DNA of 64,000 bases from Hsuehochloa calcarea (Eukaryota; Streptophyta; Magnoliopsida; Poales; Poaceae). The DNA is taken from NCBI GenBank assembly GCA_036346395.1, contig CM070602.1:20345098-20409097 (forward strand), written 5' to 3'. The notes under the pieces are model-generated. The model did not search any database and was not told where the DNA came from. It saw only the letters and a list, made by a program, of their open reading frames with translations. The translations under genes were made by a program, and so were the position numbers. Positions 35,743-47,700 of the stretch are shown here, piece after piece; the stretch's first letter is position 1; each line of letters opens with the position of its first letter.

Positions 35743-38700
35743 GCCGTGTCCCGTGTCGCCATTTTTTAGAAAATGGTGAATCCCGTGTCCGATACGTGTC
35801 ATATCTGACAAGCGTGTTCATGTCCGTGCATCCTAGTCTTCGGACTTCAAGATCATATCTAGGAAACCTAGGTATATAAAAAATTAAAAGAATAAATAGT
35901 TGTATTTACTCTTTTATCTTACCTTTTGATATATTAACATCTGTCTTGTTTTAGTCCCGTCTCTCCAGCCCCAGGGATGTCCCTATGGAAAAAGAAGCCA
36001 TTGCCATGGCTACGACCGTGGGAATGTTGGTCCCCCCATCGTAGAGACAGAACGAGCCATCCACACAAACTAAGGTGGTCGGACCACCTGTGGTTGCGGA
36101 AGTAGATGTGAAGGCGCTCGAAGATGAAGCGATGAAGATGATCGAATCAACTGTCAAGAACATAAATATTCGGACAAGAAACTTGTCCTTGGAATCACCA
36201 AGAGTAGCCGATCCAGTGGTTGTGGGAGTTCCGACCACTGTGCCGAAAAAGAGGTTGTGGAGGATGTTACTCTAGGTCCTTAACATGGAGCCATTTCTTC
36301 TGCTAACAACAAAGATGAAGTGGAAAAAAAAAACTCTTTCGACCTCTTTCCCAGGTTCTTTAGACCACCAACCGTTGGGTCCTCTTAATTTAGGTCGGGT
36401 CCTCTTCATTTAGGTCCGTGATCGAATCTCATTAGGACATATATTTGATGACGAGCGTCTTCAAAGAATATGGTGGGACAAAGTTGACGGGTTCCGTAAA
36501 CTGGAGGATTCCAAGACAATGTATGCTCATTTTGCTCGGTCAACCATCGATGTAAGTGCTCGATACCAAATATTTATATATTTGGGTTTTTCTTTTCCTC
36601 ACTGTGTAGTTCTTTGTTCAGGGAGCTCTCAAACAAGTTGCTACTATTGGTGAATACCACATGCAGCTGGTGTTGCAGAGAAAACAGAAGGCAAAACTCT
36701 GCAAACAAACAGTGTGATGGTAAGATCCTGTTAACGAGTAGTTTTCGACTACTTGTTAAGTACTCATATCACTTTTTCCCTGTAGGTTTAAAAGTGATGA
36801 AATGACTTTAGCTGATGCACTTCACTATGCAAAAGCCGAGGTGCAAACGCTAAAGAACGAAAAAGAAGATATGTTGAAGAATCTTGAAGAGGCAAATTCG
36901 GTAGCTTGCGAGCTGCATAATGAAATAAACAGTAAGTTTTTCACTTGACATTGTTTATTTCAACAACTTTCTTTTCTTTTTCAGACTATTTTTCTTGTTT
37001 AGAAAAAGAGGTCGATATGAGTAAGCTTCACACTGAGGTCAATTTGAAGATCTTAGTGATCAACGAGCTTACTCGTATCTCCAAAGAAAAAGATAAAAGT
37101 ATAAAAGAATGGGAAGAGCAGTGCATAAGAGATGTTACCTCCCACGATGATGAAATCAAGAAGTTTCACTCTCGCTTAGTAGATCAGAATTCTTTACCTG
37201 CGACCAGTTTTATTTATTGATCTTTGAGAAGTTTTTTTCTAATTGGTCATGCTCTATCAAAGCAAGCAGTCAAAATAAAACGACTTCGGGAAGCTTCGAC
37301 CCATAGTCACAAGGAAATGAAGGCTACGAAGATCAATCTTCAAAACAACATTTTCTCCTAAACAATATGCTCGGTGAGCTAGGTGTTGAGAAGGTCAGTC
37401 CACTTGAAGACATCATGGTCGGTCATATAAGCCCATTGGACAACAGGTCGAGACGCTACAAGAGTTGATAACTACCATGAAAACCAATCAAGTCGATTCA
37501 ATAAGACAAACGGTCGAAGGCACAGTAAGTTATGCTCTTGCAAAACTTAAGGCTCATGAGAGTTGAGCATAGCTCAGTTGGCGAAAGGGGACGGGTGTGT
37601 CCCCAGCCCGCCCACGTTCGAGCCGATTTCGACGCACACGCTGACGAGGAGGCTTAGGCCCCATTTATTCTTTAATGCAGCCCCGGCAAAGCCTGGCCAC
37701 TAAAAAAAACTTAAAGCTCATGACCGGAATTTTAACCTTCAACCGAACTTTTTTAACCTTAGCACAACAGATCAAGAAGTGCAGTAAATCGGTCTTTGAT
37801 TGTCGAATGTTTCATAGTCGAAACATGATTAAGACGTTGTATACTTTTTACAACAAGATCATCAACATAGACTTCTAAGTTTCAGTCAAGTTAACGAAGG
37901 AATGTCTTTTGTATCAAGTGTTGGAAGAAAGAAACAACATTTTTTACAAGAAGGTCGCTGAGATTGTCGAATGTTTCATGCAGGTCAGAAACATGATTAA
38001 GATGTTGTATACTTTTTACAACAAGATCATCAACATAGACTTCTAAGTTTCAGTCAAGTTAAGGAAGGAATGTCTTTTGTATCAAGTGTTGGAAGAAAGA
38101 AACAACATTTTTTAAACCAAATGGCATTGACGTGGCAAAATATTCCAAATAGTGTAATAAATATTGTTTTTTCTTCGTCATCTAAACACATACTTATCTG
38201 ATGATGACCAGAGTATGCATCTAGGAAACTTAATATTTCACAACCAGCAGTGGAATCAACTAATTGATCGATACGAGAAAGGGGAAAATCATCCTTTGGA
38301 CAAGCTTTATTTAGATCAGTAAAGTCTACACATACGTCATTTACCATTAGACTTCCTAACCACTACAGGGTTAGCCAACCACTCTGGATGGTCGACCTCT
38401 TTTATGAAACCTGCTTTAAGTAGCTCATCCAGTTCTGATCCAATAGCATCTCATCGATCAGGTGCAAATCTCTGTAATTTTTGTTTTACGAGCTTCTTGT
38501 CAAGCCGTAGAGCTAGCCTGTGCTCGATCATCTCCCTGGGGACTCCAGGCATGTCGGATGCTTGTCACGCGAAGATATCTGCATTTGCTCGGAGGAAGGT
38601 GATAGGGCGTCTTCCTATACGGGATCGAGAGCGACCCCAATGCGAACGGTCTTCAAAGGCTCCTCTGTATTCAATGGAACTTCTTTCATTTGGTCGTTCG

Positions 38701-41700
38701 GCTTTGGAGCAACTTTAGACTTCAACGGCTTGGTCGAAGGTTGCACTTTGCTTGCTTTTCGAGTTGGTATTTGGCCAACCATCTCAAGGGACTTGCGATC
38801 GCATGTAAGCGCCATTTTTTATCACAGCGGACTATAATTACTCTTTTGAGACCTGGCATCTTAAGACATTGATAACCATAATGAACAATCATTAGGAATC
38901 GTGCAAGAGTTGGTCGACCAATAATAGCATTATATGTTGTGTCGAAATCAACCACATCAAAAGAGATTCTCCGTCCTGAAATTGTTTAGTGACCCAAACG
39001 TAACAGGAAGGGAAACTTGACCAATAGGTTTGGCCGAAAACCCCGACACGATCCCATGAAATAAGTATCGTGTAGGCTTGATCTTTGCCTTGGGAACTTG
39101 TATCTCATCAAGGGTACTCATAAAGAGTATGTTTAATGAACTTCCACCATCAACTAACACACGATTGACTCGACAGTTGTTGATGGTAGGCTTGACCGCG
39201 ATCGGAAAACGACCAGGTCGAGTAGAAGGAATCGGACAATCACCTTTCTCAAAAGAGATGGTGATTTCCGACCACTTTGGTACTTTGTTGCCTTCGCCCG
39301 CTCCTTGAGTGTCCTTATCGTCACGATCAATCGTCCGATTCCACTCGACCGCTTCTGCAGCAGTTGCATAACGGTTGGCCATTTCGAAGAGTTCGGCGAT
39401 GATAGCCAGAGGATTTAGAGCGATATCCCTGCTTGAATGCTCTGATGACAGAAAAGTCATAAACTTCAGGAATTGAGTTGTGAACCTGACTAGAACGCAT
39501 GATAAATTGCCGTAAGGTCTCGTGAGAATCCTGTCGCATTCTGTGCAGGTCGTCCACCTTTACTTGGCGGTTGTAAGTGCCCTAAAAGTTGGCTAGTAGT
39601 AGATCGCAGAGGTGCTGCCATGAATTGATCGACTCTTGCGGCTGATTTAATAGCCATGACCGAGCAAATTTTTCAAGCGTAGTAGGAAAGTAATTGGCCA
39701 TGACACGCTCTCCTGTTGCTCAAACAGCGGTGGTATAGATTTGAAGAAACTCGATGGGATTTTGTGACCCATCAAACTTCTCCATATTCGCTAGTCGGAA
39801 CCGGGGCGGCCAGCGAACTGCTCGAAGGTCGGACAAAAACGCCTAACATCCTGTAATAATATCATAACGCCTTCTTTGCGGGAAAGAGCTGACATCGATA
39901 GCCAGTGGTAAGTGGGCCTAATCTATCATAGATTTCAGCTCTACAAGGGTAATACTCCCCGTGCTCCATCTGCTGGTGCAGATTTCTTGGAAGAAGTGGT
40001 GAACGACCACCTCCTCTAGAGTTTGTCGATCACCAGTTGTTCGTGGGACTCTTCTCCGACTAGGGTTGTGGTCAAGAGATCAACCAGATCTGTTGTCTTA
40101 TCGTTCTCCATGAGAATCGTCTGAGCGACTAACGTTCGATGGAGTTGTCCCGGTACGATTAGTAGGACGGTGTTGTTGAATCCGCTTGAGCCTAACCACT
40201 GTGCCCCGAAGCCTTCGTACGATCTCTTGTGCAAAGAGGTCATAGCCTAATGCTTGTTCAAGCTCTTGAGTCGGGTTTTCGATCAGGTCATTCATTTGTT
40301 GAAGTTCTTATGCTTCCTCTGACTGGTATTGGATGAGCCCGGGTAAGGACCTCTGGGTAGCAATTCTTCTCCAAATGGTTTCAGATCATCAACGTCTGAG
40401 TCAGCCGAGTGTGCCTCAGTGGGGAGTGATCATTTCTAGGATTTCGGCCACACTCATGAATGTGGAAATCCTGGTCATCACCAAAGGCGTTCTCGCTATC
40501 ACCACGAGAACCCGAAGTGAGTGTGCGATGGGAAGCAACCACAGCCCTGTCTCTTGGAGAGATTAGGATCTGAGAGGAGGACAAAGACCTCCTGGGTGTT
40601 ATTATTCCCACTTGCGTCTAAGTCCTGACTCGAGTAGTAGTCAAAAGACAACGCCTCGCGACTTGGAACAATCCCCTCGATGAAGGGAAATTTCGGGTTA
40701 TAACCGTCTCCGACTAAAGGTGAACCCTGCAGGGGTATAGTTGAATCGCGGTGAAGCGGGCTCTACAATTCACCTCGTGGGGGTAACCAAAGGGTGATGG
40801 TTATCAGGTGTTGATCGAGTCCCATAATCATGGATTCCAGGACTTGGTATGCTATATCGGATGGCCTCAGATGGGCTTGAACATTTAGAGGGGGAACCCT
40901 CGCTGTACTCTGCATTGTCGTGTCGCGATCTTGACCGTGGTCAAATGGACCCTTGCCCTTTGAGGAGTTTGGTTGCTCATCTGGGCGTAATGTCGTGGGG
41001 GAGAGAGCTCCCTCAACAACCTTCTCCATGGAATGGTCTTCTGGGTCTGGTGAAAGATCCCTGGAAAAAGCGTATCCATCGGACGAAATGATGCTCTGCT
41101 CGTACTCGTAGCAGGCATCCATGTCAAGTTCTGCGTACTATGCCAAATCGAACCAATTCTCATTCCACTCTCCTGCCATGAAAGCATCAGAGTTGAAAAA
41201 TAAAGACAACTTGTCGAATAGGAAAGGAGATATCGGAAGTTCCCCACGGACGACTTCAACTGTCAATGATTTAGTATTGATCTTATAAATGAATGCTGGG
41301 GGCTCTCCTGGAGCTAAACCATGCAGAATAGGACACGAGAATTTTATATAGGTTCAGACATTCTTCTGAGAGAATAATAATCATACTCATATGTTTTTTA
41401 TATTGATTGTGTTTACAACGAGTCACTAAAGCTAGGGCTTAATCTTTTTGTCTCTTGCTTCTCGTATGACCCACTCTCCTCTGTCCACCGACTTTCCTCC
41501 TTATATAACGCATGAAGGGGTGACAATTGTCTACATCAAGAGGCACCTTGTCGTTTGATGCAATACGCACATTTAATAGTTATCGTCAGAGACGCGTCCC
41601 CCCATGTCACCTTGCGGTTATGTCAGAGACAGAGGTTTAATACGTGCAGTTATCTCAGGAATAATGGTGTGCAATTCATGGATATCAAGGCGTCGCCTTA

Positions 41701-44700
41701 TGCGCCGCTAAGCGACAACAGGCGGTAAGCGATCGCTGGTGGTCGCCTCGCCGTCGCCTTGCCATGGTTGCCTAAGGCGCCCGCTTCATTGCAGAAGCGC
41801 CGCCATGGCGCCCCAAAGCGGCAGAAGGCGCCCGGATCCCAAGGCGGCCGCCATAGAAGGGTGGAGTCGTGGAGGAGATATAGAGAGGGGAGACACGGGA
41901 AGAGGGCGCAAGCACATACCTTCACGGGAAGAGGCCAAGGACCGAAGAGTTGAAGACCTAGCGCCGCGCGCCGATCCATCCCGTCCACGGCCTCCCGTCC
42001 CGGCGCGCGCGCCGCTTGCGCCACCGTCCTCTACTCCTCTGCGGTCTTGATCCAGTTCCCTCCTCCGCGGCTCCCCTCTCTGCTCGCAGGCTTCCTCCTC
42101 CCTTCTCCTCCCAACTGGGCTCCTCCCTCCCGGCTCCCCCTTTTCCCTTCTCCCGCCGGCCCCCTCCTCCCTTCTCCCGCGATCGCGCCTTCGGCCTCAA
42201 GAGTCGAAGACCTAGCGCGCTGCCGCCGATCCATCCCGTCAAGGCCTCCGTCTCGGCGGCGCGGCCATGCGCCACCGTCCTCTACTCCTCTGCGGTCTTG
42301 ATCCAGTTCCCTCCTCCCCGGCTCTCTTCTCTGCAGGGCTTCCTCCTCCCTTCTCCCGGCCCCCTCCCATCTGGCTCCCCTCCCTCCCTCCCCGGCCTCC
42401 TCCTCTCCCTTCCTCTGCCGGCCTCTCCCTCCCGGCCACGCCGCGGCATGCGTGTGTCTGAGGAAGAAGAGGCGAGCAGGCAGGAGGGAGGAGGGCCATG
42501 GAGGAAGGAGGAGGAGGAGGTCAGTCGGAGGAGGAGAGGAGGAGGGGCGCCTCAGCGAGAGGCGGCGGGAGAAGGAAGGCGTCGGCGCCTCGAGTGAGTC
42601 GTAGCGACAGCATGAAGGATCAAGCCGCCGTCATGCGCGAATGCGGCGGCCGATCGCTTTATCCATGGAGTCGTGAGTATGCGACCGATCAAGCGGTGAA
42701 GCCATCATCTGATCTTCAAGCCGATGAATTGCAATGTGTTGAATGGCGATTCTTGGTGAATTGTAATGTTTATGATTCTATCTTTGTACTGCAGAAGCAA
42801 AAAAAATGGCAAGTGCAAGTGCAAGCGCAAGTGCAAGTATTGCATCATCCGAGGCCGGGTATGATCCAAAGACCGATCCAAAACGGAAGGCGAAGTCTAA
42901 TGATCCGGGATGGAAATATGGCTATTGGCCGGAAATTGGCAATCGAGATAAGGTGATGTGTATCCTTTGTAACACCCCAAGTACAGGAGGGATCAAAAGG
43001 CTGAAGGAGCATCTTGCGGGTGGTTATTCAGATGTGGTAATGTGTCCCAATACTACCACAGAAATCAGGAAAGAGATGGGAGATTATTTGAAAAAAAAAC
43101 AAGAGAAGTAGGCCAATTTTCCTAGACGATGATGATGATGATGATGATGAAGGGGGAGGTCAAGATGTGGAGGTGGTAGCACATGGCATTGGGTCCCAAG
43201 ACCAAGACTCTACTGTGAAGCCAAGTTCAGGGACAGCCGCCAAAAGAAGGCATGCTGCCTTTTCATTCAAGGTCAATGCAAAGGCAAAGACAAGGGAGAC
43301 CAAGTCAGTTGCTGGTATGCTTCGGAGAACACCTGAAGATGTCGTAGATCAAAGACGTTCTGGATCTTTTCAAAGCACCATGGAGGCCAGCACAAGGACC
43401 AAGGAAGACAGGCATTATGTGAATAAGCAATGGGCATTATGGTTCTATGAGTGTGGCATACCATTTAATGCCGCAAACTCAAGGCAGTTTGAGATTGCTT
43501 GTGAGGCCAGTGTGCAGTACGGTTCCGGGTATAAGCCTCCTAGTTTCCATGAGCTGAGGGAGCCATTGCTTCGGGAGTGCGTCAAGGAGACAAGTACTTT
43601 AAGGGAGGAGCACGAGCGGGCGTGGAAGCAATATGGTTGCACACTTATGTCGGATGGATGGTCTGATAGGAGGGGACGCCACTTGATCAACTTCCTTGTC
43701 AACAGCCCGGAGGAGACTTACTTCTTGGAGTCCGTTGATGCATCAAGTGAACAACATGATGCAACTATGATAGCTAATTTGCTAGAGAAGAGAATTGAGG
43801 CCATTGGAAAAGACAAGGTTGTTCAAGTTGTCACCGATAATGGTGCTAACTACAAGGCAGCGGGCAAGCTTCTAATGGAGAGGATTCCTACACTGTTTTG
43901 GAGTCCTTGCGCTGCACATTGTTTGGACCTTATGTTAGAAGACATTGCGAAGTTGAAGGAATTTAAGAAGCCTATTGCACGTGCTAGGCGTGTCACCACA
44001 TTCATTTATAGGCATGGTAGGCTTCTTAGTGCAATGAGGGAGAAGACAGGTGGGATGGATCTTGTGAGACCCGCTGCCACTCGGTTTGCCACAGCCTTCC
44101 TTACTTTGAAGAGCATGCACAAGCACAAGGATGCTTTGAAGTGTCTATTTGTGAGTGAATCATGGACTAAGATCAAATTGTCAAAGACGGAGGCTGGCAT
44201 GCATGTGACAGATATTGTGCTCTCTAAGGAGTTCTGGAATTCAATTGAAGATTGCCTTAGAGCTTCAGCCCCACTTCTTATCGTGCTTAGGGTGGTTGAT
44301 GGTGATGAGAAGCCCGCAATGCCAGAGGTTGCAGCATTAATGGCTCATGCAAAAGGGAAGATCAACCTTAGCTTCTCTACCCAAAACAAGCAACGTTTGC
44401 TCAAAAAGATCATTAACATTATTGAGCGGCGTTGGGTGAAACAAATGGATCATCCATTGTATGGGGCTGCACTCTATTTGAACCCAGGGAAATTCTTTGC
44501 CATCCAAAAGAGTGGAGATGATACCTATGTTGGGGAGCTAAGGAGTTGCTTTAATGATGTGCTTGCAAGAATGGTACAAGATGAGAATACTCATAACAAG
44601 ATTGATGAACAAGCCATGCATTATGAGGACCAACGAGGAGATGTATTTTCAAACAAATTGGCAATCCAAAACTTAGAGTCAAGAAGCCCTAGTAAGTGTT

Positions 44701-47700
44701 GTTAATTTCAGCATGTTTATTACTTTATTTCTTTTCCGAATTCCTAATATAATAATATATGCGTGTATGCGTGTATTTTCCATGCTAGTTGATTGGTGGC
44801 GTTCATATGGTGGGCGAGCCATTGACCTACAAAGGTTTGCTAAGCGTGTTGTTAGTCTTTGTGCATCATCATCTGGTTGTGAGCGAAATTGGAGTACCTT
44901 TGAATTTGTGAGTCAATTTGTAGCTTCTTTGTGTTTATTTTTTTCTACTCAATTCGTAGCTTATGCCTTATATGTGCTTACTAATTTCAGCAAGTTATTT
45001 ATTCATTTTATTTGCTTTGTTTGCCATTTGTGCTTTCGTAGATGCATACAAAGAAAAGGAACCGGTTACTACACAAGAGATTGAATGATTTGGTCTTTGT
45101 TGCATACAACCGGAAGATGAAAACAAGGTTTCAAATGAGGCGGGAGAAAGCGGGCAAAAACTATGACCCTTTGGTCATTGAGGATTTTGATTGGGACAAT
45201 GAATGGGTGACTCATTGGTTGTAGCACCTCAAGGTGGTCGTGAGTGTGACCTTACACGGGATGATGTTGATGAAGCCATTGGCGCATCACGCCGCTTCAA
45301 GGTCGCAATCTTGCAAGGCAAGCTAACAGAATAGTCATGGTGACAATATGACCTACCAAAGGCGTGCAAGATCTACAACTATGGCGGTGGAAGAAGATGG
45401 CTTAGATGAGCAAGAGCAAGGCTCGGATTCGGGCAATGAAGAAGATGAGGAAGAAGATCCACATGATGATGCGGATGTGAGCGATTGTGACGAAACTCCC
45501 AATGCTGCCGAAGATGGTGGAGAAAACGTGGATGCTACCAGCAATCTCAATGAGTTTGATGATGGATACTGAGAGATGAGAGCGTTGGACTATGCTACTT
45601 TCGTGTTGTAAACTACTATTATGTCATTAGACTACTTTAAGCTTGTGGACTTATCACCTATGTTATTTGTGTAAACTTATGTCGCTTATGTTGTGCTTGT
45701 TAATTTGTTATGTTGCTCATATTTAATTCTCAGATTCACTTAATTGTTATTGTGAACTTATGTTGCATTGTTGTTCATTATTCATGTAGCTTGTTGTTTG
45801 GGAGAATTGAAGAGAGGAGAGATTGCCAACAAGGTATGTCACTCAATCCGTATTTACTTAATAAATTGGAACACAATTTGTATCTATTACATTTATAACA
45901 AACTATATGTTGAAACTTGCAAGGGGGATGAATACTACATGGGAGAAGAGCAATTGGAAAGGGGGGATGGGTGCTACATGACCTCAAGAATTGGCAACAA
46001 CAAGGTACTTGTGCTGCTGAAATGCTCATTTTATTCACTGCCTTAGCGCCTTAGGACGAGAGTAAGGCGTCGCCTCGCCTCACGCCTTACCGCTTAAAAG
46101 GTGTGAGGGGGGTGGGTCGCCTCTTCTCGCCTTACCGCCTTAATAACCATGGTGCAATTATCTCAGGAATAACGGCACATATTAATTATTGTGTGTATTA
46201 AACACAGCGTACAAATGTCCCTAGTTGATTGGGCATGCATGTCTATAGGCTTTATCGACCATAGGGTGATTGTAGGACTTACAATCAATGGATGGTCATA
46301 GAAGAAATTACGACTATATAGGGTGATTGTAGGACTTACAATCAATGGATGGTTACGACCACTATGTGTGTATGATCTCCCTTATTGTTAATATTGAGGG
46401 GTACCTTTGAAGGTTATAGAAAATACATTATTATCTATAAACATTATAGATAAATAACTTAATTAATTGAGGATTATTAGATCCTTGTCAGTGTTACAGC
46501 GCTAGGCTTTCAAATATAGCACTCAAGAAAATTCAAGGGCAATGGTGTATGAAGTAACAGCAAATAGCGGTCTACGACCACACAATATTTAATGAAGGTT
46601 TCAGAGTTCAGTTCAAAAGAATAATATGATTATGATCTGAGAAGGAAAAAACTTAGGACCTTCGGGTGATAGTAAAAAAAAAAGAGGAACCACCCAGAGA
46701 TTTTCGATTCCTCAGTTATTAAACCCTGAGACGGATGAAGCAGAGGAGCTCAAGGCAATTGAACTATTTCATTACTTGACTGGAAAAAGGTGACCTTGCA
46801 CGACTTCCTAAAATTTCCTTGATTGGGCATTTGTTGTGCCGGCTAGTTGGCTGCAGAGTTCCCACCTGACCCGAACAACTTCTTTTCTGTTTCTTGGGAC
46901 TGTTTTATTTTCCAGGCTAGAGAAACAGCTTAACCCATCCTAATTACTTTATTGTTAGTATCTCAATGTATTTTTATCAACTACACTATTTCAGTAACGA
47001 TGCTTCAGTTAACTCAAGAAATTTGTAAAATAAATGAGCTTCTCTATTATGGCAAACCATTAACATTGTGAAGTAAATTTAGTAGAGAATAGAAGAACAT
47101 ACCCATGCTACTAGGTTTTGCTCTCCATGGGGTTTGGTGTTGTCAATTGCTTTGCGGCCAGTAATCAGTTCAAGGAACACAACACCAAAACTATACACAT
47201 CAGATTTAACTGTAAGCTGCCCGGTCATTGCATATTCTGGGGCACAGTAGCCATAAGTTCCCATAACACGTGTTGAAACATGAGTCTTGTCACCAACAGG
47301 GCCAAGCTTTGCAAGGCCAAAGTCGGATAGCTTCGGATGATATTCTTCGCCAAGAAGAATGTTTGACGACTTGAAATCCCGGTAAATAACAGGAGGACTT
47401 GCCTTGTCATGCAAGTATTCCAGTCCCTTGGCTGCACCAGCAGCAATCTTCATCCGTGTATTCCAGTTAAGAGGTTCCTTATCAGGTGGAATATCTAACA
47501 CAAAAAAATACTTTAAATTAGATAATTAAGTTGCTGTTCAAAATATTTGGATATATGAAATGAATCCACGAATATATTTATTATTCTAGGGCACAGAAAA
47601 AAATAATTAGATAAGAGTGCTGTGCTGCCACATCACAATTTACCATCTAAAAAGAGGGAAAGTAAGATACATTTTTATTTCTGAATTGGGAATTTCAAGA

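Larger units (their letters stand above)
32910..37260 (+). pseudogene. antisense ORF region with gypsy-type transposon domain and coiled coil
   Basis: Opposite to gag-pol, a plus-strand coding trace begins near 32913. It includes EEGRIHVFQAYCEYGFRLHC, LEHFEVELVNLVPNSITMLS and FVYLCEAYLGIAPDLDLFRYY. This matches the plant family annotated as putative gypsy-type transposon domain (Pfam PF04195, by memory of its motif order). It continues as KEGGLTERHVMKDFITRHIS and REVDARVNLICEKAP, a Ser/Glu-rich linker near 33890-33960, and a Lys/Glu coiled coil at 36786-37190 (ALHYAKAEVQTLKNEKEDML). It is broken by stops, possible introns and a DNA element at 34442-35836. Tat-lineage elements are known to carry antisense extra ORFs between pol and the 3' LTR; their function is unknown. 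Confidence 0.7.
31331..46490 (-). mobile_element. Tat-lineage gypsy element 2 in kinase intron 4, with LTRs
   Basis: Two homologous LTRs (31331-32177 and 41261-46490, the latter split by a hAT) are flanked by GTGCT (31326-31330) and GTGTT (46491-46495), a 5-bp duplication with one change. On the minus strand gag, protease and RT follow the right LTR. After the RT the rest of pol is missing and an opposite-strand ORF region (32910-37260) precedes the left LTR. The polypurine tract TTGGGGGGCTAGA abuts the left LTR (plus 32178-32190). The primer-site region reads CGTCCGTGGGGAAC, like the Tat CGTCTGTGGGGA. The element runs in the same direction as the kinase gene. Four younger insertions lie inside. 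LTR divergence and coding decay indicate an old copy. Confidence 0.88.
41261..46490 (-). repeat. 5' LTR of Tat element 2, interrupted by a hAT
   Basis: The LTR sequence is 41261-41676 plus 46160-46490, 747 bp after removing the hAT and one copy of its 8-bp duplication. A TATATAA motif (minus, plus 41501-41507) could be its TATA box. It is about 100 bp shorter than the 3' LTR, mainly in the ACTTACGA repeat block. Confidence 0.8.

Noticed and set aside
37560..37635. tRNA gene (A and B box match)
   Set aside because: The cloverleaf does not close with an acceptor stem, and the unit continues into a SINE body flanked by an 18-bp target duplication.
42016..42597. 193-codon plus ORF upstream of the hAT transposase
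   Set aside because: Low-complexity Pro/Arg/Glu-rich translation of a CT/GA-rich leader with an internal duplication; no family match; probable 5' UTR of the transposase.
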